From: Actinomycetes bacterium
GTDB taxonomy: Bacteria; Actinomycetota; Actinomycetes; Actinomycetales; Microbacteriaceae
Direction of reading: 5' to 3'
Assembly: GCA_023436775.1 (NCBI GenBank)
Contig: JAEZHW010000006.1
Coordinates: forward strand, 1 to 64,000
Length of the DNA: 64,000 bases
Part shown: positions 24,356-34,247 of the stretch, piece by piece
How the letters are laid out: the number at the start of each line of letters is the position of its first letter
Numbering within the stretch: the stretch's first letter is position 1
Notes under the pieces: model-generated
Told to the model about the DNA's origin: nothing
Seen by the model: the letters and a program-made list of their open reading frames with translations, nothing else
Databases searched by the model: none
Translations under genes and position numbers: made by a program

Positions 24356-25686
24356 CGCGCACCCCCTTCCACTACGTCAGTATCGGAGTCTGCGTCCGGC
24401 CCCGGCACAAACCTGATCCGGTCGACTCGGCGCCCATCGAGGCGCTCCACACGCAATAGGCCACCGTCGATGGCGACTTCGTCCCCAACCTCTGGGATGC
24501 GGCCGAGTTCGCTCATGACGAATCCAGCGACGGTTTCGTACGTGCTGTCCTCGGGAATCTTGAGCCCCGCCCGCTCCTCGAGTTCATCGGGGCGCAGCAG
24601 GCCAGAGAAGACCAGATCCTCGCCTCGACGGACCAGGTCGAGCTGCGCACGGTCGTGCTCATCAATGAGTTCACCGACCAGTTCTTCGACCAGGTCCTCG
24701 AGCGTGGCAATGCCAGCCGTGCCGCCGTATTCGTCAACCACCAGCGCCAACTGGTAGCCGTGTCCACGCAACTGGGCCAGCAGCGCGTCCAGGTGCATGG
24801 TCTCGGGCACGCGCAGCGCATCCTGCATGAGCGCCGCAACCGGCACCGTGTCGCGCTTCTCTCGCGGCAGGGCGACCGCCTGCTTAATGTGCACGATGCC
24901 AACCACGTCATCCGCATCGTCCCCAATGACCGGGAACCGACTAAAGCCAGTGGTTCGGGCCAGCGCAATCAGTTCCGAGGCCATCGCTCCGGCCGCGACC
25001 GTCGCCAACTGCGGACGCGACGTCATCACTTCGCCAGCGGTGAGCTCGGTGAATTCCAGGGTACGCGTGAGCAGGGTCGCGGTGTCCTTGTCGAGCGTGC
25101 CCTCCAGCGCCGAGCGCTGCACCAGGAAGGACAGTTCTTCGGCGCTGCGGGCGCCGGACAGTTCTTCCTTGGGCTCAATACCAATGCCTCGCAGCACCGC
25201 GTTCGCCGTGCCGTTCAACAGCCCTACTACCGGGCGGAACACGAATGTGAACCCGAGCTGGAACGGAATAACCACCTTGGCAACCTGGCGCGGAATGGCC
25301 AGGGCGAAGTTCTTAGGCACGAGTTCACCAACGATCATCGACAGCAAGGTTGCCACCGCCACCGCCGTCACCAGCGCCACCGGCTGCACCGCGGCCTCCG
25401 GCAAACCGAGCGCCTGCAACGGCAGTCGGAGCCAGGCGCTCAGCGCAGGCTCGAGGGTATAGCCAGCCAGCAACGTGGTGAGGGTAATGCCCAGCTGCGC
25501 CGAAGACAGGTGCGTCGAGGTGCGCTTGAGCGCCGAGATCGTCATGGTGAGGTTGCCCTCGCCCCGATCACGACGCGCCTCAAGTTCAGCGCGATCCAGG
25601 TTCACCAGCGCGAACTCGCTCGCCACGAACAATCCGGTACCGACGGTCAGCAACAGGCCGACGGTGAACAGTGCCCACTCAGGCAT
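24352..25686 (-). CDS. CNNM/CBS/CorC-domain protein (HlyC/CorC family)
   Basis: 444 residues, all three domains: CNNM membrane part (A-S-E-F-A-L-V-N-L-D-R, G-I-T-L-T-T-L-L-A-G, G-E-L-V-P-K-N-F-A), CBS pair (V-M-T-S-R-P-Q, then D-E-Y-G-G-T-A-G-I-A-T-L-E-D-L-V-E-E-L-V-G), and a C-terminal CorC_HlyC domain (G-L-L-R-P-D-E-L). It is longer than its neighbour and overlaps it by 4 nt, so both are made together and may form a heteromer. Likely divalent cation efflux or homeostasis. Confidence 0.92.
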   Translation of the reverse strand: MPEWALFTVGLLLTVGTGLFVASEFALVNLDRAELEARRDRGEGNLTMTISALKRTSTHLSSAQLGITLTTLLAGYTLEPALSAWLRLPLQALGLPEAAVQPVALVTAVAVATLLSMIVGELVPKNFALAIPRQVAKVVIPFQLGFTFVFRPVVGLLNGTANAVLRGIGIEPKEELSGARSAEELSFLVQRSALEGTLDKDTATLLTRTLEFTELTAGEVMTSRPQLATVAAGAMASELIALARTTGFSRFPVIGDDADDVVGIVHIKQAVALPREKRDTVPVAALMQDALRVPETMHLDALLAQLRGHGYQLALVVDEYGGTAGIATLEDLVEELVGELIDEHDRAQLDLVRRGEDLVFSGLLRPDELEERAGLKIPEDSTYETVAGFVMSELGRIPEVGDEVAIDGGLLRVERLDGRRVDRIRFVPGPDADSDTDVVEGGAR

Positions 25687-25829
25687 CGTGCCTCGCTACG
25701 AGTGGGCAGTTGGTACTGTGACTGTCTGATTTCGCAGGCGGAGGGTGATCCATAGTGGGAACAGTATATGGGCGCGCCCCCGTAGCAAAGCCCGGAGTGT
25801 GCTGACCTGTGCGAAATGCTGCGCTGCCG

Positions 25830-27263
25830 CTACCAGACCGGCAGCGGCTTGCCCTCTTCGTAGCCAGCGGCGGACTGCAGGCCCACAACGGCACGCTCGT
25901 GGAACTCCTCCAGGGTGGTCGCCCCGGCGTAACTCATGGACGAGCGCACTCCAGTGGTGATCATGTCGATCAGGTCCTCGACACTCGGTCGATCCGGATC
26001 GAGGAAGACCCGCGAGTCACTGATGCCTTCGGCAAAGAGTGCCCGACGGGCCCGTTCGTAGGCTGACAGCCGCTCGGAGCGCTGCTGTACGGCACGGGCC
26101 GAGGCCATGCCCCAGCTGGACTTGTAGGCACGTCCCCGCTCGTCCCGTTGCAGCGGGCCCGGGGACTCGACCGTGCCCGCAAACCACGAGCCGATCATCA
26201 CCGCGTGCGCACCCGCGGCCAGCGCGAGCGCCACATCGCGCGGGTGCCGTACCCCGCCATCGGCCCAGACCTCACGGCCGAGCGCCCGAGCCGCCTCGGC
26301 CGTCTCCAAGATGGCGGTGAACTGCGGTCGCCCCACTGCAGTCATCATGCGTGTGGTGCACATCGCGCCCGGACCGACGCCGACTTTGACGATGTCGGCG
26401 CCCGCCTCGACCAGGTCCCGGACGCCGTTCGCGGTCACCACATTGCCCGCAACGAGTGGGACGCCCAGGTCGAGGTCAGCCACGCGACGCACCGCGGCGA
26501 TCATGTTCTCTTGATGCCCATGTGCGGTGTCCAAGACCAGCAGGTCTACGCCTGCCTCGACCAAGGCCTTCGCTCGCGCGGTGGGGTCGCCGTTGATGCC
26601 CACGGCCGCGGCAATCCGTAGGCGCCCCTGGGTGTCAAGTGCCGGCTGGTAGAGCGTGGCGCGCAACGCGGAGCGCTGCGACAGCGCACCGATCACCTGG
26701 CCGTGGCGTCGGACCGGAGCAAAGGCGACGCCAGCGGCATCGAGTGCGTCAAAGGCTGCCCTGCCATCAGTCAATTCGTCGACGTCGAGGGCAGGTACTG
26801 CGCTCACCAGATCTGCAAGCGGCGCATCGGGTAACGCAGTGGCGAGTCGTTCGCCCGGTACTACGCCGTGGAACGCACCGTCCGAGCCAACGAGCAGTAC
26901 GCCGTTGTCTGGGGCGGGCACGACCAGTGCCAGCGCATCGGCTACGGTCGCTGCGCCAGGCAATTGCACGGCGCTGTCAAGGTGTACCGGCGCTGCCTTC
27001 ACGCTGCGAATTGCCTGATCGGCGATGCTGGGCGGCACGTCTTGGGGCAAGACCGCCATGCCGCCCCGTCGGGCAAGGGCCGTAGCCATGCGGTCCCCGG
27101 TCACGGAGGTCATATTCGCCGCCACGAGGGGAATGTTCAGACCGGCCGGTCCCGTACCTGCCAGCGTGGCGTCCATTCGGCTGTGCACCGCAGAGCGATT
27201 GGGCACGAGAAAGACGTCGCTGTAGGTCAGCTCGTGGCCAGGTCGCTCTCCGTTGAATCGCAT
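25830..27263 (-). CDS. guaB1: GuaB1-type IMP dehydrogenase-related protein (GMP reductase-like)
   Basis: 477 residues. (beta/alpha)8 barrel with inserted CBS-like segment. Early L-T-Y-S-D-V-F-L-V-P and I-P-L-V-A-A-N-M-T-S-V-T; D-T-A-H-G-H-Q; V-A-G-N-V-V-T; catalytic loop G-P-G-A-M-C-T-T-R with the nucleophilic Cys; A-D-G-G-V-R-H-P-R-D-V-A-L-A-L-A-A-G-A. The actinobacterial GuaB1 group was shown in mycobacteria to act as a GMP reductase, not as GuaB2. Start at 27263 lies 6 nt from a TACCGT hexamer. Divergent from kgd across a very short gap. Confidence 0.9.
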   Translation of the reverse strand: MRFNGERPGHELTYSDVFLVPNRSAVHSRMDATLAGTGPAGLNIPLVAANMTSVTGDRMATALARRGGMAVLPQDVPPSIADQAIRSVKAAPVHLDSAVQLPGAATVADALALVVPAPDNGVLLVGSDGAFHGVVPGERLATALPDAPLADLVSAVPALDVDELTDGRAAFDALDAAGVAFAPVRRHGQVIGALSQRSALRATLYQPALDTQGRLRIAAAVGINGDPTARAKALVEAGVDLLVLDTAHGHQENMIAAVRRVADLDLGVPLVAGNVVTANGVRDLVEAGADIVKVGVGPGAMCTTRMMTAVGRPQFTAILETAEAARALGREVWADGGVRHPRDVALALAAGAHAVMIGSWFAGTVESPGPLQRDERGRAYKSSWGMASARAVQQRSERLSAYERARRALFAEGISDSRVFLDPDRPSVEDLIDMITTGVRSSMSYAGATTLEEFHERAVVGLQSAAGYEEGKPLPVW

Positions 27264-27275
27264 AGACTAACGGTA
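27263..27275. promoter_or_regulatory. Overlapping divergent promoters of guaB1 and kgd
   Basis: Minus strand: TACCGT at 27270-27275, 6 nt from the guaB1 ATG (leaderless layout). Plus strand: TAGACT at 27263-27268, giving transcription toward kgd from about 27275. The two -10 elements lie within 13 nt of each other, so the two promoters probably compete. Confidence 0.4.
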
Positions 27276-27367
27276 AACGTGTGCGGCGCCGCCCGGTAGT
27301 CGCAACGTCCAGAGGCGTAGCAAACAAGTGTGCCGCACGCGACGCGGCAGAAAAGAGCGCGGTCCCT

Positions 27368-30300
27368 GTGTCCCACCAGGTGAACGATCCGGCAGCCACC
27401 TCGGATGCATCCGGCGACTTCGGTGCCAATGCATGGTTGGTTGAAGAACTCTACAAGCAGTACGTGGTTGACAAGAACAGTGTCGACCCGTCCTGGTGGC
27501 CCGTGCTGGAGCAATATCAGCCAGCGACTGCAACCGGCCAGGTGGGCACCGTAGCCGCACCGGCCGCGCAGGCCGCTCCGGCTGCCGCTGCAGCACCTGC
27601 AGCTCCGGCAACACCGGCAGCCCAGCCCGCTGCCGCCGCACAGCCGGCCGTGCAGGCGCCGGTCACCACCGGTCAACAGCCGGTCGCAAAGACTACCTCG
27701 GTGGCTCCTCGCCCGCAGCCGATCCCGGCCGACGCTCCGCGCGTCTCGCCAGCTCCGGCCGCGGACGACGCCTCCAGCGAGGCCGAGGTCGTCTCGCCGC
27801 TGCGCGGCATGGCCAAGACCCTGGCTGCGAACATGGACGCCAGCGTCAAGGTGCCGACCGCGACCAGCGTCCGGACCGTGCCAGCGAAGCTGATGATCGA
27901 CAACCGGATCGTCATCAACAACCACCTGAAGCGCTCGCGCGGTGGCAAGGTCTCCTTCACCCACCTGATCGCCTGGGCGATGGTTCGCGCGCTGAAGGAA
28001 TTCCCGTCGCAGAACGTGTTCTACGACGAGCGTGATGGCAAGCCGGTGATGGTGCAGCCGCCGCACATCAACCTCGGTATCGCGGTGGACGTGCCCAAGT
28101 CGGATGGCACTCGTGCCCTCCTGGTGCCCGGCATCAAGCGCGCCGACACCCTGACCTTCGCTGAATTCCTGGCCTCCTACGAGGACCTGGTCGCCCGCGC
28201 CCGCACCAACAAGCTGGTTGCCGACGACTTCTCTGGCGTCACCGTCTCGCTCACCAACCCGGGTGGTATCGGTACCGTGCACTCGGTGCCGCGCCTCATG
28301 CCCGGCCAGGGCTGCATCGTGGGGGCTGGTGCCCTTGAGTACCCGGCCGAGTTCCAGGGCTCGAGCGAGCGCACGCTGGCCGAACTGGGCATTGGCAAGA
28401 CCATCACCCTCACCTCGACCTACGACCACCGCGTGATCCAGGGCGCTGGCAGCGGCGAGTTCCTGAAGAAGGTGCACGAGCTCCTCATCGGTGAGCGTGA
28501 CTTCTACGAGGACATCTTCGCCGCGCTGCGAATCCCCTACGAGCCGATCCACTGGTCGCAGGACATCAGCGTCGACACCGCGGATGCTCTCGACAAGGCC
28601 ACCCGGGTGCAGGAACTGATCAACGCCTTCCGCGTGCGTGGTCACCTGATGGCCGACACCGACCCACTGGAGTACGTGCAGCGTTCGCACCCGGACCTGG
28701 ACATTCGCTCGCATGGCCTGACCTTCTGGGACCTGGACCGCGAGTTCGTCACCGGCGGCTTCGGCGGCAAGCGCACCATGAAGTTGCGCGACATCCTCGG
28801 CATCCTTCGCGACTCGTACTGCCGCACCGTTGGCGTCGAGTACATGCACATCCAGGACCCTGAGCAGCGCAAGTGGCTGCAGGACAAGCTGGAGCGGAAG
28901 TACGAGAAGCCGAGCAAGGAAGAGCAGCTGCGCATCCTCGCGAAGCTGAACGAGGCTGAAGCCTTCGAGACCTTCCTGCAGACCAAGTACGTCGGCCAGA
29001 AGCGCTTCTCGCTCGAGGGTGGCGAATCGTTGATCGCCCTGCTGGATGGCATCCTGCAGGCGGCAGCCGACACCGGCCTCGACGAGGCTGCCATCGGTAT
29101 GGCCCACCGTGGTCGACTGAACGTGCTCACCAACATCGCGGGCAAGACCTACGGTCAGATCTTCCGCGAATTCGAAGGTGCCCAGGACGCCAAGATCGCC
29201 CAGGGCTCTGGCGACGTGAAGTACCACCTCGGCACCGAGGGCACCTTCACCTCGCTCGAGGGCAAGGAGATCCCGGTCTACCTCGCCGCGAACCCCTCGC
29301 ACCTCGAAGCCGTTGACGGCGTGCTCGAAGGCATCGTCCGCGCCAAACAGGACCGCAAGCCGATTGGCACCTTCACCACCTTGCCGATCCTGATCCACGG
29401 TGACGCGGCCATGGCCGGTCAGGGTGTGGTTGTCGAGACCATGCAGATGGGCCAGCTGCGCGGCTACCGCACCGGCGGAACCATGCACATCGTGGTGAAC
29501 AACCAGGTTGGCTTCACCACCCCGCCGAAGGAATCGCGCTCCTCGACCTACTCCACCGACGTGGCCAAGACGGTGCAGGCACCGATCTTCCACGTCAACG
29601 GCGATGACCCCGAGGCCGTGGTGCGCGTCGGCGAACTGGCCTACGAATTCCGCCAGGAATTCCACAAGGACGTCGTGATCGACCTCGTCTGCTACCGCCG
29701 TCGCGGCCACAATGAGGGTGACGACCCGTCGATGACCCAGCCGCTGATGTACAACCTGATCGAGCACAAGCGCTCGGTCCGCAAGCTGTACACCGAGGCC
29801 CTCATTGGTCGCGGCGACATCACGAACGAAGAGTACGAGGCAGCCCACGCGGACTTCCAGGACCGCCTGGAGCGTGCCTTCGCTGAGACCCACGCGGCCC
29901 AGACTGGCTCTATCCCCGTGATCACCCAGGATGCCGGCGCCAAGACCGACCTCGAGCGCCCCGACGCCCAGCAGGACGACGGCTACGCCGAGCCGGACAC
30001 CACCGGTGTGCCGGAGTCGGTGGTGCACGCCATTGGCGATGCCCACGACAACCTGCCCCCGGGCTTCACGGTGCACCCGAAGCTGCAGCAGTTGCTGAAG
30101 AAGCGCGTCGAGATGAGCCGCTCCGGTGGCATCGACTGGGGCTTCGGCGAGCTGCTGGCCATTGGCTCGCTGCTGATGGAGGGCACGGCCGTGCGCCTCG
30201 CCGGTCAGGACAGCCGCCGCGGTACCTTCGCCCACCGTCACGCCGTGTTCCACGACCGTGAGAACGGTCAGGAATGGCTGCCGCTGCTCAACCTGTCCGA

Positions 30301-31150
30301 GAACCAGGCCCGCTTCTGGATTTACGACTCCCTGCTGTCCGAGTACGCTGCCCTCGCCTACGAGTACGGCTACTCCGTCGAGCGCACCGACGCCCTGGTC
30401 ATGTGGGAAGCGCAGTTCGGTGACTTCGCCAACGGCGCCCAGACCGTGATCGACGAATTCATCTCCTCGGCCGAGCAGAAGTGGGGCCAGCGCTCCGGCG
30501 TGGTCATGCTGCTGCCGCACGGCTACGAAGGTCAGGGTCCGGACCACTCCTCGGCGCGCATCGAGCGCTACCTGCAGCTCGCTGCCGAGAACAACATGAC
30601 CATCGCCCAGCCGTCGACTCCGGCGAACTACTTCCACCTGCTGCGTCGTCAGGCCTACTCGCGTCCGCGCCGCCCGCTGGTGGTGTTCACCCCGAAGTCG
30701 ATGCTGCGCCTGCGCGCGGCCTCCAGTGAGGTCGCTGACTTCACCTCGGGCACGTTCCAGCAGGTTATCGACGACCCGCGCGGTCTCGACCCGAAGAACG
30801 TCAAGCGCGTGCTGCTGCACTCGGGCAAGGTGCACTACGAACTGCTGAGCGAGGTGCAGAAGCGCGAGGACAACTCGATCGCCCTGGTCCGCGTGGAGCA
30901 GTATTACCCGGTGCCCTCCGCCGCGCTCAAGGCAGTGCTGAACCGTTACCCGAACGCCGAACTCACCTGGGTGCAGGAAGAGCCGGAGAACCAGGGTGCC
31001 TGGCCGTTCATCTGCGTCGAGGGTGTCAAGCACCTCGGTGGTCGCGCAATCACTGTGGTGGCTCGACCGGCTGCGGCCTCGCCGGCCGCCGGTTCAGCGA
31101 AGCGTCACGCTGCCGAGCAGGCCGACCTGATCGAACGGGTCTTTAGCTAA
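27368..31150 (+). CDS. kgd: Multifunctional 2-oxoglutarate dehydrogenase/decarboxylase (E2-E1 fusion)
   Basis: About 1260 residues. N-terminus W-L-V-E-E-L-Y-K-Q-Y and D-P-S-W-W is Kgd-like, then a long Ala/Pro linker (about 60-140), an E2-type acyltransferase domain (S-P-L-R-G-M-A-K-T, active-site block D-H-R-V-I-Q-G near 353), then the E1 part: G-M-A-H-R-G-R-L-N near 577 and the TPP site I-H-G-D-A-A with N-N-Q-V-G-F. It acts in the TCA cycle with lipoyl E2 and E3. No lipoyl domain is present, as in mycobacteria. The GTG at 27368, 10 nt after AAAAGAG, is the likely start; a GTG at 27281 is an alternative. Confidence 0.95.
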   Translation: MSHQVNDPAATSDASGDFGANAWLVEELYKQYVVDKNSVDPSWWPVLEQYQPATATGQVGTVAAPAAQAAPAAAAAPAAPATPAAQPAAAAQPAVQAPVTTGQQPVAKTTSVAPRPQPIPADAPRVSPAPAADDASSEAEVVSPLRGMAKTLAANMDASVKVPTATSVRTVPAKLMIDNRIVINNHLKRSRGGKVSFTHLIAWAMVRALKEFPSQNVFYDERDGKPVMVQPPHINLGIAVDVPKSDGTRALLVPGIKRADTLTFAEFLASYEDLVARARTNKLVADDFSGVTVSLTNPGGIGTVHSVPRLMPGQGCIVGAGALEYPAEFQGSSERTLAELGIGKTITLTSTYDHRVIQGAGSGEFLKKVHELLIGERDFYEDIFAALRIPYEPIHWSQDISVDTADALDKATRVQELINAFRVRGHLMADTDPLEYVQRSHPDLDIRSHGLTFWDLDREFVTGGFGGKRTMKLRDILGILRDSYCRTVGVEYMHIQDPEQRKWLQDKLERKYEKPSKEEQLRILAKLNEAEAFETFLQTKYVGQKRFSLEGGESLIALLDGILQAAADTGLDEAAIGMAHRGRLNVLTNIAGKTYGQIFREFEGAQDAKIAQGSGDVKYHLGTEGTFTSLEGKEIPVYLAANPSHLEAVDGVLEGIVRAKQDRKPIGTFTTLPILIHGDAAMAGQGVVVETMQMGQLRGYRTGGTMHIVVNNQVGFTTPPKESRSSTYSTDVAKTVQAPIFHVNGDDPEAVVRVGELAYEFRQEFHKDVVIDLVCYRRRGHNEGDDPSMTQPLMYNLIEHKRSVRKLYTEALIGRGDITNEEYEAAHADFQDRLERAFAETHAAQTGSIPVITQDAGAKTDLERPDAQQDDGYAEPDTTGVPESVVHAIGDAHDNLPPGFTVHPKLQQLLKKRVEMSRSGGIDWGFGELLAIGSLLMEGTAVRLAGQDSRRGTFAHRHAVFHDRENGQEWLPLLNLSENQARFWIYDSLLSEYAALAYEYGYSVERTDALVMWEAQFGDFANGAQTVIDEFISSAEQKWGQRSGVVMLLPHGYEGQGPDHSSARIERYLQLAAENNMTIAQPSTPANYFHLLRRQAYSRPRRPLVVFTPKSMLRLRAASSEVADFTSGTFQQVIDDPRGLDPKNVKRVLLHSGKVHYELLSEVQKREDNSIALVRVEQYYPVPSAALKAVLNRYPNAELTWVQEEPENQGAWPFICVEGVKHLGGRAITVVARPAAASPAAGSAKRHAAEQADLIERVFS

Positions 31151-31162
31151 GCAGCCAACCTG

Positions 31163-31196
31163 ACTGTGGCGTCCCCCTCCGGGGTGGCGCCACAGT
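31163..31196 (+). terminator. Hairpin terminator after kgd
   Basis: ACTGTGGCG at 31163-31171 pairs with CGCCACAGT at 31188-31196; a second CCCC/GGGG pairing lies inside. It starts 12 nt after the kgd stop. Confidence 0.8.
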
Positions 31197-31270
31197 TGCG
31201 TTTGCCGCCGTATCACCGCCTGCGGGCACGTCTGCACCACCGAGGTGTACGGTGCGGCTCAGCCGAGGCC

Positions 31271-31329
31271 GAGACGCGAGTCGAGACGCGGGTCGAGATG
31301 CGGGTCGATTCGCCGTCGAGACGTGGATC
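31271..31329. repeat. Short tandem repeat, ~12-nt unit, about five copies
   Basis: Imperfect copies of GAGACGCGGGTC start at 31271, 31283, 31295, 31307 (11 nt) and 31318. They lie in the non-coding gap after the kgd terminator and touch the stop codon of the convergent MFS gene. The rest of the 31197-31270 gap shows nothing clear. Confidence 0.65.
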
Positions 31330-32564
31330 TAGACCGTCGGAATCGAACCCGTGTGGGTACTGACAACCTCGTCGTTTCGGTCCATCGGTGCGGGCACGCG
31401 GCCGAGGCGTCGACCGTGGACGACCGAATACAGTCCGGCGGCCAGGACGACCACTCCAGCCAGCAGCACGTACATCATGCTGTAGCCGGTCAGCGGGATG
31501 ACGATGCCCAGGGCGACGGGGCCGAGCCCCACGCCGATGTCCGTCAGCAGCAGCAGCGTCGAGATGCCGGTACCGATGCGATGCGCTGGCACCAGACGCA
31601 CCGCGATCGCCTGGGCTGCAGGCATCAGGCTGCCGAACCCGGCGCCGCAGAGCGCACCCGCGGCCACCACCATCGCATCCGAGTTGGCGGCGGCCAGCGT
31701 GAGCAGGCCAGTGATGAACGCGACGATCCCGAGGGCCACCACGACATTGTCGCCCTTGCGGTCCTGCACCTGCCCCAAGAACAGCCGCATGATAAACATC
31801 ACCAGGGCGTACGCCAGGAAGAAAAAGCTGGCACCAGTGGTGAACCCGGCCTGAGCCGCATACCCATTCATGTACGTCATCACCCCGGAGTAGGCGAGCC
31901 CGACCAGCAGCATGAAGGCACCAATCGGTGCGACGGCCGGATGCATCACGTCGGTGATTCGGTAACGCTGCCTCGGCGTCGGAACCGCGTCAATGACGGC
32001 ACCAGCATCACGCACTGCCCGGGGCTCCCCCAGCGGCAGGGCGAACAGGAAACTCAACAGATTCACTCCGGTGACCGCCCAGAACAGCCAGTCCACATGG
32101 CCGGCGTTGAAGAGTGCGAGGCCAGCCGCCGGGCCGACCGCAGTGGACAGCGTGGTCCCGAGAGCCAGGTATCCCGTCCCCTCGGCCCGTCGTGCGGCGG
32201 GGATGCCAGCCTGGGCGGTCGCCATCGCGGCGGTGCTGGCGACTGCGAAGCAGGCACCGTGCACGATCCGCACCACGACCAGCCAGAACCAGGAGTGCAC
32301 TGGTCCGTACGCCAGGCTCACCACGACGGTGAGCGCCGTAGCGATCAGCAGCACACGGTGCCGACCAACCACGTCGACCAGATATCCCGCCATGAGCCGC
32401 GCCACCGTGGCACCAACGAGGAAGGCACTGGCCGCGAAGCCAGCTGCCGCATCGCTGGCGGCGAAGGACTGGGCGGCATAGAGCGCCATGGTCGTAATCA
32501 GGGCGTAGAAGACCAGGCCTTGGAAGAAATTGGCTGACCAAGCGAGCACGAATCGGCCCGTCAT
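31329..32564 (-). CDS. MFS transporter (first of a tandem paralogous pair)
   Basis: About 411 residues, 12 predicted helices. Loop 2-3 motif G-Y-L-V-D-V-V-G-R-H-R-V-L, V-H-G-A-C-F-A-V-A-S-T-A-A-M-A in helix 4, and A-E-G-T-G-Y-L-A-L-G-T in the middle. About 50% of visible blocks match the neighbour at 32668-33828 (for example A-A-G-F-A-x-S-A-F and G-G-I-P-x-x-R-R-A-E-G-T-G-Y-L-A-L-G), which indicates tandem duplication. Start uncertain: ATG 32564 aligns with the paralogue; the frame extends upstream to 32648. Drug-efflux type; substrate unknown. Confidence 0.82.
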   Translation of the reverse strand: MTGRFVLAWSANFFQGLVFYALITTMALYAAQSFAASDAAAGFAASAFLVGATVARLMAGYLVDVVGRHRVLLIATALTVVVSLAYGPVHSWFWLVVVRIVHGACFAVASTAAMATAQAGIPAARRAEGTGYLALGTTLSTAVGPAAGLALFNAGHVDWLFWAVTGVNLLSFLFALPLGEPRAVRDAGAVIDAVPTPRQRYRITDVMHPAVAPIGAFMLLVGLAYSGVMTYMNGYAAQAGFTTGASFFFLAYALVMFIMRLFLGQVQDRKGDNVVVALGIVAFITGLLTLAAANSDAMVVAAGALCGAGFGSLMPAAQAIAVRLVPAHRIGTGISTLLLLTDIGVGLGPVALGIVIPLTGYSMMYVLLAGVVVLAAGLYSVVHGRRLGRVPAPMDRNDEVVSTHTGSIPTV

Positions 32565-32667
32565 AATATTCTGTGACCCGTACACGCTACTCGAACTCTC
32601 CTCGACGACCGGTTCAGTGTACGCCCAGAATTTGTGCAGATTCTGCAAATAAAGCCGGATTCGGGCC

Positions 32668-33828
32668 TTAGCGCTGGTGCCGACCGTGGACTAGCCAGTA
32701 GTAGCCACCGGCGGCGGTGACCAGTCCAGCCAACGCCAAGTACAGGCCCGAGTACGAGGCCCAGGCCACGAGCGGCCCGAGCAGCAACGGGCTGAGGCCT
32801 ACCCCAAGGTCCAGCATGAACAGTTGCGTCGAGACGCCGGTGCCGATCCGATCGGCGGGCACACGACGCACCGCCACCGCCTGCACTGCCGGGAACAGGG
32901 TGCCGTAGCCCATGCCGGTGAGCGCGCCCGCGATGATGACCATGACGTCGGAGGTCGCTGCCGCCAGCGTCAGCAGCGAGGCGGCAAAGCTGATCACCCC
33001 GATCGCGAAGACGATGTTATCGCCTCGCCGGTCCTGGACGCGGCCGAGCACCATGCGAATGATGAGCGTCACCACGGCATAGGCCACGAAAAACACCCCC
33101 GCACCGACCAACAGGCCGCGTTCCTCGGCGAAGGCGTTGATGTAGGTCATCACCCCGGCGTAGCCAAGGCCGATGAGCAACATGAACACCGCGATGGGAA
33201 CCACGGCCGGGTGCAGGGCGTCGGAGATGCGAAACGGGCGGCGGTTCGTCTGCGACCAGGCCGCGTCGCGCTCCAGTGGGAGTGCACAAACCAGGCTGAA
33301 CACCGTCACCGCGGTCAGCGCAATGAAGAGCCACTCCGGGTCCGCGTACAGGTACAGCAGCAACGAACCGCCCGGCCCCACCGCCGCGGCCAGACCGTTC
33401 CCAAGGGCCAGATACCCGGTCCCTTCGGCTCGCCGCTCCGGCGGGATGCCGCCCTGTGCGATCGCCATCGCGGCGGTGCTGGCCACCGCGTAGGTCATGC
33501 CATGCACGAAACGGGCCGCGATCAGCAGCACCAAGGAGTCAGCGGCGAGGTGGGCGATGCTTGCGATAGTGGCGAGCGCCAACGCCACGATCAGCACGCG
33601 ACGACGACCCAGGACATCGGCCAGGTAGCCGGCCGCGAGGCGGGCTATCGTCGCGCCAATCATGAATGCGCTGACTGCAAAACCCGCCGCGATATCGGCC
33701 GCCGCGAAGGCTTGGATCGCGTAGAGCGCGATAGTCGTCATCGGCCCGTACAGCACGAGGTACTGCAGGAAGGCAATCACCCAGGTGAGGATGAAGGACC
33801 GCGTCACGATCCTGTCCGGTGCTGCCAC
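32668..33828 (-). CDS. MFS transporter (second of a tandem paralogous pair)
   Basis: About 386 residues, 12 predicted helices. Loop 2-3 reads G-Y-L-A-D-V-L-G-R-R-R-V-L; V-H-G-M-T-Y-A-V-A-S-T-A-A-M-A and R-R-A-E-G-T-G-Y-L-A-L-G are shared with the next gene. GTG at 33828 is the probable start, since residues upstream of it (in the frame from 33912) do not resemble a transporter N-terminus. The upstream gap 33829-34001 shows no gene. Substrate unknown. Confidence 0.82.
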   Translation of the reverse strand: MAAPDRIVTRSFILTWVIAFLQYLVLYGPMTTIALYAIQAFAAADIAAGFAVSAFMIGATIARLAAGYLADVLGRRRVLIVALALATIASIAHLAADSLVLLIAARFVHGMTYAVASTAAMAIAQGGIPPERRAEGTGYLALGNGLAAAVGPGGSLLLYLYADPEWLFIALTAVTVFSLVCALPLERDAAWSQTNRRPFRISDALHPAVVPIAVFMLLIGLGYAGVMTYINAFAEERGLLVGAGVFFVAYAVVTLIIRMVLGRVQDRRGDNIVFAIGVISFAASLLTLAAATSDVMVIIAGALTGMGYGTLFPAVQAVAVRRVPADRIGTGVSTQLFMLDLGVGLSPLLLGPLVAWASYSGLYLALAGLVTAAGGYYWLVHGRHQR

Positions 33829-34001
33829 GTCACTTCGCTTTCTCAACGCCCCCAACCGAAGTGTACGAGTGACGGGGCGCGGTACCGGCCATAGGGCGCC
33901 TGCGCCTGGCACGGTGGGCCCTTGCTGGCAGGCAGGGTCAAGTCGGGGGAACGCCGAAGCGGGCGGTCATCGCCGCAGGTCTGCGAGTGTTCCGCCTGGT
34001 C

Positions 34002-34247
34002 CTAGGCCTCGCGTTCCGCCTTCTGGAGCAGCGCCAGGACCTGGGCCTTCAAGTCTTCCGGGGCTTCCTCTTCCGAGCAGGCGCTGCGCAGTTTCTGCAG
34101 CAGCGTGAGTCCCACCATGTGCTCATCCGAGCAGGAGGGGCAGTGCTTGAGGTGTTCTTCCACGTCGAGCGCGTCCCCGCCGCCGAGCTCATTGTGCAGC
34201 AGGTTCTCGAGCTCGGCGAGTGCCTTGTCACAACCGCAGTCCGTCAT
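34002..34247 (-). CDS. rsrA: Zinc-binding anti-sigma factor, RsrA/RshA type
   Basis: 81 residues. Holds SigH/SigR in the cytosol under reducing conditions; disulfide stress expels zinc and releases the sigma. The ZAS motif is visible: H-L-K-H-C-P-S-C (H-x3-C-x2-C), with a further upstream Cys pair C-G-C and the L-L-H-N-E-L segment. The start overlaps the sigma factor stop by 4 nt, giving fixed stoichiometry. C-terminus is a short Glu/Lys helix. I assign it by motif and by its position beside the sigma gene. Confidence 0.93.
   Translation of the reverse strand: MTDCGCDKALAELENLLHNELGGGDALDVEEHLKHCPSCSDEHMVGLTLLQKLRSACSEEEAPEDLKAQVLALLQKAEREA

Noticed and set aside
27227..31033. 1268-codon open frame antisense to kgd
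   Set aside because: It mirrors the kgd codon pattern in GC-rich DNA, its translation has no recognisable domain, and kgd is certain.
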